6,942 nt of DNA from an uncultured Elusimicrobia bacterium (GCA_947164805.1 CAMUXX010000048.1:1-6942), one strand, 5' to 3'. Shown: positions 1 through 4,617, counted from the stretch's first letter. Made by a program: numbers and translations. The notes: generated from the sequence alone by a model not told the origin.

Positions 1-411
1 ATCAAAAATAATCCGCAGGATAAACCCACACAAATTCTATGTACTTCAAAACAAGCGGCAATTTTAGCGGCGGACCAAAAACAACTTGAGCAAGCGCAAA
101 AACTTTGGCCCGGTGCTTTAACTGCAATTATAACAGCAAGCAAAGAAGGCAAAAGGTATAGTGGGCTTGATACCGTAGGTTTGCGCGTTCCCAATAGTCA
201 ATTTTTGCTGGAACTTATGGAGAGTTTAATTTCCCCCCTGCTTGCATCAAGCGCAAATTTTCACGGTGCGCCGATATGCAAAAATACTGCCGAACTTTTA
301 GCGGTTTTTGACGGAGTTGTCCCTTACATTGTGCTTGATGACAATGCAAAGAAAAACACACCGTCAAAAATTATTGACTACACTCAAAATCCACCAAAAG
401 TTATAAGGTAA
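1..411 (+). CDS. tsaC: L-threonylcarbamoyladenylate synthase, YrdC/TsaC family (3' part, 5' end outside window)
   Basis: The reading frame is open from base 1 to a TAA at 409-411, giving 136 residues with no start in the window, so this is the C-terminal part of a longer gene. YrdC-domain landmarks appear in order: WPGALTAII (the PGxLT segment), VGLRVPN (the G-x-R-x-P segment), LASSANFHGAP (the SANxSGxP nucleotide/carbonate-site motif) and a closing TPSKIID...KVIR, close to the usual STIID...iLR ending. The protein stops there, so it is the short TsaC type without the extra Sua5 C-terminal domain. Family knowledge: TsaC condenses threonine, bicarbonate and ATP into threonylcarbamoyl-AMP, the donor for t6A37 in ANN-decoding tRNAs, and acts in the cytoplasm. 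The tRNA-Thr(UGU) in this window has A37 and is a predicted substrate. A TTG at 181 is in frame but lies inside the domain and is not the real start. No convincing terminator follows directly. Confidence 0.88.
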   Translation: MKNNPQDKPTQILCTSKQAAILAADQKQLEQAQKLWPGALTAIITASKEGKRYSGLDTVGLRVPNSQFLLELMESLISPLLASSANFHGAPICKNTAELLAVFDGVVPYIVLDDNAKKNTPSKIIDYTQNPPKVIR

Positions 412-425
412 AAAGGAAACTTTAT

Positions 426-497
426 CCCCCATCCGTCGCTACGCGACACCCTCCGCCCGCCACGCGGGTGAGAGAGAAGAAATTTTAGTTTTTCTCT
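426..497. repeat. REP-like intergenic element with two tandem short hairpins
   Basis: Two perfect 5-bp stems with 3-nt loops sit 8 nt apart: GTCGC-TAC-GCGAC at 435-447 and CCCGC-CAC-GCGGG at 456-468. A third, weaker hairpin follows (AGAGAA at 473-478 with TTCTCT at 492-497). From memory, the CCATCCGTCGCTACGCGACACC start resembles intergenic repeats found in many copies in unrelated bacterial genomes (CATCCGTCG...CGACACC...CTCCC...). GC content is clearly above the surroundings. Copy number cannot be judged from one window. The hairpins lack a following T-run, so they are not typical intrinsic terminators, but they could stabilise the tsaC mRNA 3' end. Confidence 0.5.
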
Positions 498-540
498 AAC
501 ACTTAAAGAACGTGAACCCGTAGCGTGCGAGCATAGTATC

Positions 541-712
541 GCGCTGTGTAGCAGATTTAAGATGATTTTTTATTTTTATCTAACGACGTGTACCAAGAAG
601 TAAAACGAGCGTAGCGAGTTTGCCGTACTCTAGGAAGATAAAAATAAAAAAGGGCTTAAATATGCAAGCACGTTCCGCGCGTACAAGCACAAAATGCGGA
701 AACACAACGCGC
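541..712. other. Long branched inverted repeat, possible structured RNA or MITE-like remnant
   Basis: A perfect 16-bp arm pair (TTTTTTATTTTTATCT at 566-581 with its complement at 636-651) is extended outward across a small internal loop by ATTTAAG at 555-561 with CTTAAAT at 655-661, and then by GCA/TGC (551-553/663-665). Outside this, GCGCTGTGT (541-549) can pair with ACACA-AC-GCGC (702-712) around a 2-nt bulge. The 3' side holds a separate hairpin, TTCCGC (673-678) with GCGGAA (696-701). Together these fold as a closing stem, a long arm and a side hairpin. It matches no RNA family I recognise (not tmRNA, RNase P RNA or SRP RNA by their core motifs). Strand is undetermined. The fold was done by eye. 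Confidence 0.35.
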
Positions 713-719
713 AATATTT

Positions 720-753
720 TAAAATACAAAACCCCCGGTGTAAACCGGGGGTT
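720..753 (-). terminator. Intrinsic terminator of rpmB
   Basis: A perfect 10-bp stem, AACCCCCGGT at 730-739 with ACCGGGGGTT at 744-753, closes a 4-nt loop. Read on the minus strand it is followed by TTTTGTATTTT, a good U-tract, and it lies about 20 bp past the rpmB stop. In the plus direction the tail is only TTAATTTTA-like, so plus-strand termination would be weaker. It could still mark the 3' end of any plus-strand transcript from the 541-712 element. Confidence 0.85.
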
Positions 754-772
754 AATTTTAAACTTGGGTAAT

Positions 773-967
773 TTATTTGCTCGGTTTAACGACTTTGCCA
801 CCCTTTAAGCATTTAGAACAAACATAAGCTGTTTGCGTTTTGCCGTCTAAAACAATTTTTTGTTTATGCAAATTGGGCTTAAAAGTCCTGTTTGTTTTAA
901 AATGGCTGTGGCTGACGCTTTTACCTGTTGTTGATTTTTTACCGCAAATTTCACATTTATAAGACAT
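773..967 (-). CDS. rpmB: 50S ribosomal protein L28 (bL28)
   Basis: This 64-residue protein begins MSYKCEICGKK and contains VSHSHFKTNRTFKPNLHK followed by VCSKCLKGGKV, the standard bL28 layout and length. It is of the four-cysteine type, with CxxC pairs at residues 5-8 (CEIC) and near residue 50 (CSKC), predicted to bind zinc. The start is set at ATG 967 because AGGTGG (978-973) sits five bases upstream. The in-frame GTG at 976 lies inside that ribosome-binding site and would add only three residues. A promoter with a 17-bp spacer lies just upstream and a strong terminator just downstream, so the gene can be expressed alone. Read-through from the protease gene, which ends 48 bp upstream, is also possible. 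bL28 is a large-subunit protein. Confidence 0.95.
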   Translation of the reverse strand: MSYKCEICGKKSTTGKSVSHSHFKTNRTFKPNLHKQKIVLDGKTQTAYVCSKCLKGGKVVKPSK

Positions 968-994
968 AATTTCCACCTAACATTAATTTTTTAT

Positions 995-1023
995 ATTTTA
1001 CCAAAATTAGAGCATTTAAGCAA
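995..1023 (-). promoter_or_regulatory. rpmB: Predicted sigma-70-type promoter of rpmB
   Basis: On the minus strand, TTGCTT (1023-1018) and TAAAAT (1000-995) are separated by exactly 17 bp. The -10 matches the consensus at five of six positions and the -35 at three of six. The -35 overlaps the end of the protease gene. The start point would fall near 988, giving a leader of about 20 nt that contains the AGGTGG ribosome-binding site. Confidence 0.55.
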
Positions 1024-1768
1024 ATTTACTTTTAAAAATACGCCAGCATTTGCGTATATATTCAATAATATCTTGGAAGTATTTTTGTACTTTACTTGGT
1101 TCTTTGCCCTTTGCAAGTTTTGGGGTTATTTTGGCTTCGCTCATCATCTGCAAAAGATAATTTGATGGCAAAGCAAAATTAATATTTTGAACATTTTCCT
1201 CTTCCAAACTTGATATCGCTATACCTACAACATGCCCATCCTCATTAAAAACAGGACTGCCGCTGCTTGAAGGCGAAATAGGTGCACTTATTTGGAAAAA
1301 TGTTACATCATCAACATTCCTGAGTTGTGAGACAAGCCCGTTTGTTATGCTGTTTTGAAGCCTTTTAGGGCTACCTATAACCGCAATTTGCTGTCCGGCT
1401 TGCACGGTATTTGAATTTTTAAAAGTAACACCGGGCAAATAATTTACAGATACTTGTAAAATTGCCAAATCAATACGTGGTTTTTTGGAAACAGTAACAA
1501 CCCTTGCCTCTTCAGAAATAGCACCGTTACTGAAAGTTAGATTAACTAATTTTGCATTTTCCAAAGTATGCGCAGCAGTTGCAATATACCCCTGCGGAGA
1601 AATAACAAAACCTGTTGCGCTAGCGGTTTTACCATCCTTTCTTAAAACATTAACTGTAACAACTGTATTTTGGTTTAATTTTGAAATTTCTTCTAAAGAT
1701 AATGCCAAAGCGGATATAACACCGCAAATAAGAAAGATAAAAGAAGTGATAAAAAATCTTTTAATCAT
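1016..1768 (-). CDS. Exported trypsin-like serine protease (HtrA-like catalytic domain, no PDZ)
   Basis: The 250-residue product starts MIKRFFITSFIFLICGVISA, a typical signal peptide (KR n-region, hydrophobic core, likely cleavage after ALA near residue 22). The chymotrypsin-fold triad is visible: His67 in GYIATAAH, Asp100 in RIDLAIL and Ser169 in SSSGSPVF, which replaces the usual GNSGGP. GIAISS and NFALPSNYLL match the C-terminal part of HtrA/DegP catalytic domains. No PDZ domain follows; the protein ends in a basic, amphipathic tail of about 35 residues (KVQKYF...RIFKSKFA). It is predicted to be an extracytoplasmic protease or a catalytically weak relative. The frame opens further upstream to 1801, but that extension runs into tRNA-Thr; the signal peptide places the start at ATG 1768. 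No ribosome-binding site precedes it, because the tRNA 3' end is only 8 nt away. Confidence 0.87.
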   Translation of the reverse strand: MIKRFFITSFIFLICGVISALALSLEEISKLNQNTVVTVNVLRKDGKTASATGFVISPQGYIATAAHTLENAKLVNLTFSNGAISEEARVVTVSKKPRIDLAILQVSVNYLPGVTFKNSNTVQAGQQIAVIGSPKRLQNSITNGLVSQLRNVDDVTFFQISAPISPSSSGSPVFNEDGHVVGIAISSLEEENVQNINFALPSNYLLQMMSEAKITPKLAKGKEPSKVQKYFQDIIEYIRKCWRIFKSKFA

Positions 1769-1776
1769 AAGCAAAA

Positions 1777-1848
1777 AGCCGAGGATGGGACTCGAACCCA
1801 CAACCTACGGTTTACAAAACCGTTGCTCAACCATTGAGCTACCTCGGC
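1777..1848 (-). tRNA. tRNA-Thr (anticodon UGU)
   Basis: The 72-nt cloverleaf is complete: acceptor GCCGAGG/CCTCGGC (7 bp), D arm GCTC/GAGC with GG in the loop, anticodon stem ACGGT/ACCGT around TTTGTAA, variable loop AGGTT, and T arm GTGGG/CCCAT (one G-U pair) around TTCGAGT. The anticodon at positions 34-36 is TGT, reading ACA and other ACN codons by wobble. Position 37 is A, as needed for t6A. The discriminator is U and CCA is not encoded, so the CCA-adding enzyme is required. A consensus promoter lies about 10 nt upstream of the 5' end. The exported-protease ORF starts 8 nt past the 3' end, implying co-transcription. Confidence 0.96.
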
Positions 1849-1856
1849 AAAACTAT

Positions 1857-1914
1857 ATAGATAAATTATAACAATTTTTCACTCACTGTGCAATTTTTGT
1901 TATAATTTACCTAT
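1857..1914. promoter_or_regulatory. Symmetric divergent promoter (tRNA-Thr / membrane protein) in an 18-bp inverted repeat
   Basis: Arms 1857-1874 and 1897-1914 are inverted copies matching at 17 of 18 positions around a 22-bp centre. The minus-strand promoter for tRNA-Thr is TTGCAC (1893-1888), 17 bp, TATAAT (1870-1865). The plus-strand promoter is TTCACT (1878-1883), 17 bp, TATAAT (1901-1906). Both -10 boxes are perfect and lie in the arms; the two -35 boxes lie side by side in the centre, so two polymerases could hardly bind at once. The plus-strand start point falls at about 1913, the A of the ATG. Confidence 0.75.
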
Positions 1915-2695
1915 GCAAACAACAATAAATTTCTTTTATTTTTTGGGAAGATTGCCTTATATTTTGGCTTTCTTATTTTTTGGTTATATTTTTATAAAGG
2001 TTGCCAAGGCTTTTTGGGAACATTGTTTTTTATATAATGACGGTCCTATTTCAAAGCAGATATATAATTTTTTTGATCCTTACCATCAAAGTATTTTTTG
2101 CTACAAATATAAATGGTATACGATTTTGCTATTAATCGGGGCAATTTATTTGTTGTGCAGGATTTATATTCCGCCGGAGATGTTATCTTATGAAAAGGGT
2201 ATGTACCCGGCACAAAGCATACTATCTAATTCCGTAATGTATTTCCCTAATTATATCTTGCACGAAATGCTTGGGCATAATGTGTTTTGCCCAATTACTC
2301 CATACTGGTTTTGCGCACTTTCCGGTGATTTTATACAAGTATTAGTTCCGGCAGCAATCTATTTATTTTCTTTGCAATTACGCGGAGGTTTGCTATTTAG
2401 CCCTGCTATATTATACTGGCTTTCCTGTGCCATATATGATGCCGGAATATATGCAAGCGATGCAGCAGTGAGCAAACTGGCTTTAACTTCCTCAGACATG
2501 GTTACCGACCATGCCGCCGGCGTAGTTAAAGGCGATTGGTATTATATTTTAGGCCCGTTTGACGCATTAAATTATGCCGTTGCCATTGGCAGAATTTTTG
2601 AAATCATTGCTTGCATTATATTTGCTTTTGCAATATACAGTGCGATGGAATATGTCAGACGGTTAATGCAAGAAGATATTAATAAAGCCTATTAA
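1913..2695 (+). CDS. Polytopic membrane protein with HEMLGH metallopeptidase-like motif, function unknown
   Basis: This 260-residue protein has about five or six hydrophobic segments (roughly 15-34, 68-87, 140-156, 160-181, 225-245, with a less clear one near 110-130). At 117-122 is HEMLGH, an HExxxH zinc-site pattern of the type known in the soluble M49 peptidases (HELLGH). Other polar residues sit in or near membrane segments: Asp139 and Gln142 (SGDFIQV), Asp176 and Asp183 (IYDAGIYASDAA), His200, and Asp208-Trp209 (KGDWYYILGP). The order HE..GH, GDxxQ, DxxxYxxDA, DW resembles, from memory, uncharacterised bacterial membrane proteins annotated only as hypothetical. A membrane metallohydrolase is an inference. 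The TATAAT box ends 6 bp before the ATG and there is no ribosome-binding site, so the mRNA is probably leaderless. The gene stands alone, apart from the micro-ORF downstream. Confidence 0.85.
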   Translation: MQTTINFFYFLGRLPYILAFLFFGYIFIKVAKAFWEHCFLYNDGPISKQIYNFFDPYHQSIFCYKYKWYTILLLIGAIYLLCRIYIPPEMLSYEKGMYPAQSILSNSVMYFPNYILHEMLGHNVFCPITPYWFCALSGDFIQVLVPAAIYLFSLQLRGGLLFSPAILYWLSCAIYDAGIYASDAAVSKLALTSSDMVTDHAAGVVKGDWYYILGPFDALNYAVAIGRIFEIIACIIFAFAIYSAMEYVRRLMQEDINKAY

Positions 2696-2721
2696 CTTGC
2701 AAAATGATTAAAAAATTTGTT

Positions 2722-2749
2722 TACTATGTGTACCGGGTACTATCACCGG
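2722..2749. repeat. Short imperfect tandem repeat upstream of the micro-ORF
   Basis: TACTAT-gtgt-ACCGG (2722-2736) is followed at once by TACTAT-c-ACCGG (2738-2749), two copies differing only in the spacer between half-elements. They end four bases before the AGGGGGTG ribosome-binding site of the 11-codon ORF. The repeat could be a binding site or part of a leader. No strong promoter could be assigned; a TACTAT at 2738 has only a poor -35 partner. Confidence 0.35.
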
Positions 2750-2763
2750 CAGGGGGTGTAATT

Positions 2764-2799
2764 ATGGGTTGCGGATGCGGAAATAAACCAAAGAAATAA
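2764..2799 (+). CDS. Cys-Gly micro-ORF (MGCGCGNKPKK), candidate small protein
   Basis: Eleven codons, ATG 2764 to TAA 2797-2799, read MGCGCGNKPKK: a CGC core followed by a basic tail. The support is translational: AGGGGGTG (2751-2758), a near-perfect Shine-Dalgarno sequence, sits five bases before the ATG and would be hard to explain otherwise in this AT-rich spacer. An in-frame ATG at 2704 would give a 31-residue form starting MIKKFVYYVYRVLS, but it has no ribosome-binding site. The ORF lies 68 bp after the HEMLGH protein gene and just before a shared terminator, so it could be the second cistron of that transcript. A CxC pair suggests metal binding or a redox role, but that is a guess. Confidence 0.45.
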   Translation: MGCGCGNKPKK

Positions 2800-2812
2800 T
2801 TTAGCCAACGCT

Positions 2813-2841
2813 AAAATACCTCGCAAAAGCGAGGTATTTTT
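2813..2841. terminator. Bidirectional intrinsic terminator between converging genes
   Basis: A perfect 12-bp stem, AAAATACCTCGC at 2813-2824 with GCGAGGTATTTT at 2829-2840, closes an AAAA loop (2825-2828). The stem ends supply T-runs in both directions: TATTTTTAT on the plus strand and TATTTTAG on the minus strand. It lies 13 bp past the micro-ORF and about 22 bp past the pth stop, so it can end both transcripts. Confidence 0.88.
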
Positions 2842-2862
2842 ATGTCAAAATTTCCCAAATAT

Positions 2863-3429
2863 TTATTTAGTATTAGCAAATTGTTGGGCCGAGTTAAAAT
2901 CTTCCTTCAATAATTTTTCCACCGTTTCACGCGCTTTATTTATAGCAGAATTTAAAAGTTCTTCCTGCCCATTTGGAAATTTGCCCAAAACATAATTTTT
3001 TGCATCTACAAATTCAGGGCGCGGGCCAATACCTAAACGCAAACGCATACAATTATCGGTACCCAGCAAAGTAATAATATTTTCAAGCCCTTTTTGGCCG
3101 CCGCTAGAACCTTTTTGCCGCAAACGCAAGGTGCCGAGTTCCAAACTTAAATCATCACAAATAACTAAAATATTTTGCGGAGGTATTTTATAAAAATTTG
3201 CCGCAGCAACTACTGCCTGACCTGATAAATTCATATAAGTCTGAGGTTTTAAAAATAATACGCTTTTGCCATGTAAATTAACTTTTGCGGTTTGTGCTTT
3301 AAAAGGGCGGTTTTCTTCAAAAGAAAAGCCTTCGGTGCTTGCCAAACTATCAAGAACCATAAAACCTATATTATGACGCGTTTTTTGATATTCTTGCCCA
3401 GGGTTTCCAAGGCCGGCAATAAGGAACAC
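2863..3429 (-). CDS. pth: Peptidyl-tRNA hydrolase (Pth)
   Basis: The 188-residue length is normal for bacterial Pth, which cleaves the ester of prematurely released peptidyl-tRNA in the cytoplasm. Signature segments are present: FLIAGLGNPGQEY with Asn9, TRHNIGF with catalytic His19, KPQTYMNLSG with Asn67, and CDDLSLELG with Asp92. The usual GGHNG loop reads GGQKG (110-114), so the positions equivalent to E. coli His113 and Asn114 are Gln112 and Lys113. The start is GTG at 3429, whose G is also the last base of the upstream response-regulator stop (TAGTG), implying translational coupling. The residue order and start fit leave little doubt about the family; full activity is likely but not shown. 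A terminator follows about 22 bp after the stop. Confidence 0.95.
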   Translation of the reverse strand: MFLIAGLGNPGQEYQKTRHNIGFMVLDSLASTEGFSFEENRPFKAQTAKVNLHGKSVLFLKPQTYMNLSGQAVVAAANFYKIPPQNILVICDDLSLELGTLRLRQKGSSGGQKGLENIITLLGTDNCMRLRLGIGPRPEFVDAKNYVLGKFPNGQEELLNSAINKARETVEKLLKEDFNSAQQFANTK

Positions 3430-3806
3430 TAATTATCACCCATTATTGTTTTGACTTTTTCAAGCAATACTGAAGTTCTAAACGGTTTATAACAAAAATC
3501 TTTAACAAGCGGATTACCTGCAAACATTTGTCCGGCTTGCTCCAAAGCAGAAGTAACCATCACAGGTGTACCAAAAATCTCTTCATCTTTTGCCATTTCT
3601 TCTATAATGGCACGCCCGTCAAGGCCGGGTAACATTAAATCAAGAATAACCAAATGAGGACGAATTTTCTTAATCAGAGGAATAGCATTCCTCCCATTAT
3701 CACAAGCGTGAACTTCATAACCGGCACGCACTAAAATTAAATTTAAAAGCTGAAGAATATCCCTTTCATCTTCTACTATAACTATTCTTTTTTTCATTTC
3801 TTCCAT
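3429..3806 (-). CDS. Single-domain response regulator (CheY-like receiver)
   Basis: A 125-residue protein made only of a receiver domain. The acidic pocket is Glu12-Asp13 (IVIVEDE), the phospho-acceptor is Asp56 (LVILDLMLPGLDG), the switch Ser/Thr lies in VTSA (85-87), and the conserved lysine is Lys107 (CYKPF). No output domain follows, so it must act by protein-protein contact or as a phosphorelay intermediate. No histidine kinase or chemotaxis gene is in the window. The last base of its stop is the first base of the pth start, so the two are co-translated. The start is ambiguous: ATG 3806 has GGGGT 5-6 bases upstream; ATG 3797 (MKKRIVIV), preceded by GGAAG, is closer to the usual receiver N-terminus. 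The partner kinase is unknown. Confidence 0.92.
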   Translation of the reverse strand: MEEMKKRIVIVEDERDILQLLNLILVRAGYEVHACDNGRNAIPLIKKIRPHLVILDLMLPGLDGRAIIEEMAKDEEIFGTPVMVTSALEQAGQMFAGNPLVKDFCYKPFRTSVLLEKVKTIMGDN

Positions 3807-3861
3807 AAATACCCCGCAAATATACTATAATTAATTATATTATACTTTTTAATAGGATTTT
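3807..3861. promoter_or_regulatory. AT-rich divergent promoter region, response regulator-pth / tilS
   Basis: The 55-bp gap between divergent genes contains a perfect 14-bp palindrome, TATAATTAATTATA (3826-3839), holding TATAAT on both strands, and a TATACT at 3841-3846 that can serve as the tilS -10. No good -35 boxes are visible for either direction. The tilS ribosome-binding site is AGGA at 3854-3857, four bases before the ATG. Confidence 0.45.
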
Positions 3862-4593
3862 ATGCAAAGTACATCTTTCCAAGCAAAAATTTGGCAAAAA
3901 CTCATTAAGTTTGATAAGGAAAATAAGTTTTTTAAAACGAAACAAAATGTTTTAGTTGCACTTTCCGGAGGGGCTGATTCTGTTGCCTTACTTCACTTTG
4001 CTTGCGCACTTGGCAAAAAAATGCAATTTAAAATTTATGCCTGCCATGTAAACCATAATTTACGCCCAACAGCAAAACGCGATGAAAACTTAGTCATTAA
4101 TTTATGCAAAGAATTAGATCTCCCAATAACTATAAAAAGAATTGCCGTCAAAACTTTAGCCAAAAAAGAAAAGTTAAGTTTGGAACATGCCGCCCGTAAA
4201 TTACGTTACAAAGCACTTGAAGAGGCAGCAAAAGAATTTAATTGTAAAGTGCTGGCCTTTGCCCATCATGCAGATGATAATGTAGAAACATTTTTATTAA
4301 ATCTTCTTCGCGGAACACAATTGAAAGGTTTGGGTGGCATACCGGCCGCACGACCTCTTGGTGAACTTAAAATTATCCGCCCGTTTTTATGTTTAAGCAA
4401 AGCAGAAATTTTGGAATATTGCAAATACCACAATTTGCCTTTTGAAAATGATGAAACAAATTTTGATGATATTTACACACGCAATTTTATTCGCTTGAAT
4501 TTACTTCCCATACTTGAAAAAAAGCAGCCACAAATACGCAAGCATATCTTATCTTTATGCATGCAAGTGCAAAAAATATTTGAAGAAAAATAA
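3862..4593 (+). CDS. tilS: tRNA(Ile)-lysidine synthase (core domain only)
   Basis: The PP-loop ATPase motif SGGADS is at residues 35-40, followed by HVNHNLR (62-68), LEHAARKLRY (108-116), AHHADDNVETFLLNLLRGT (134-152), KGLGGIP and DETNFDDIYTRNFIR (197-211). This is the full N-terminal signature of TilS, which adenylates C34 of the CAU-anticodon tRNA-Ile and replaces the oxygen with lysine, converting it to read AUA. The protein is 243 residues and ends just after the RNxIR segment and a short helix. Larger TilS enzymes such as E. coli's have additional C-terminal domains that are absent here. A clean stop with no homologous coding after it argues for a natural short form. It is alone on this strand, with an AGGA ribosome-binding site. 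Confidence 0.93.
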   Translation: MQSTSFQAKIWQKLIKFDKENKFFKTKQNVLVALSGGADSVALLHFACALGKKMQFKIYACHVNHNLRPTAKRDENLVINLCKELDLPITIKRIAVKTLAKKEKLSLEHAARKLRYKALEEAAKEFNCKVLAFAHHADDNVETFLLNLLRGTQLKGLGGIPAARPLGELKIIRPFLCLSKAEILEYCKYHNLPFENDETNFDDIYTRNFIRLNLLPILEKKQPQIRKHILSLCMQVQKIFEEK

Positions 4594-4603
4594 TAACTTA
4601 TAA

Positions 4604-4617
4604 TTTGTTATAACAAA
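4604..4617. repeat. 14-bp palindrome TTTGTTATAACAAA after tilS
   Basis: A perfect palindrome lies 10 bp past the tilS stop. Its half TTGTTATAA also occurs at 1897-1905 and, inverted, at 1866-1874 in the symmetric divergent promoter, so the three sites share a 9-bp word. It could be an operator-like site, but AT-rich palindromes arise easily by chance. Confidence 0.3.

Larger units (their letters stand above)
412..729. other. Gene-free stretch of about 320 bp with repeat-like and structured DNA
   Basis: No credible protein gene lies between the tsaC stop and the rpmB terminator. Two short frames overlapping its right half (580-801 minus, 620-808 plus) resemble no family and read through the rpmB terminator into rpmB. 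The left part carries GC-rich short hairpins in an otherwise AT-rich window. The right part carries a long imperfect inverted repeat. The words GCGTAGC or GCTACGC recur near 438-444, 520 and 609-615, suggesting a family of related intergenic elements rather than random spacer. Confidence 0.6.

Noticed and set aside
541..712. Possible 6S RNA, judged from length and long-hairpin shape
   Set aside because: The fold by eye has a side hairpin and closing stem instead of a single rod with a central bubble, and no known 6S sequence features were recognised.
412..729. CRISPR array or phage attachment site in the gene-free stretch
   Set aside because: The repeats are inverted or of different sequence, with no regular direct-repeat/spacer periodicity and no integrase or cas gene in the window.
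580..801. Minus-strand open frame of 73 codons overlapping rpmB, and plus-strand frame 620-808
   Set aside because: Both read through the rpmB terminator hairpin and into rpmB on other frames, with no family resemblance and no ribosome-binding site. They arise from the inverted-repeat region.
968..976. GTG start of rpmB at 976
   Set aside because: The codon lies inside the AGGTGG ribosome-binding site that serves ATG 967, and bL28 normally begins MSxxC.
1769..1801. N-terminal extension of the protease to 1801
   Set aside because: The extra 11 residues are translated from the T arm and acceptor stem of tRNA-Thr. The signal peptide begins at ATG 1768.
1485..1871. Plus-strand open frame of 128 codons
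   Set aside because: It is antisense to the protease signal peptide and catalytic domain and runs through the complete tRNA-Thr gene, so it is a shadow frame.
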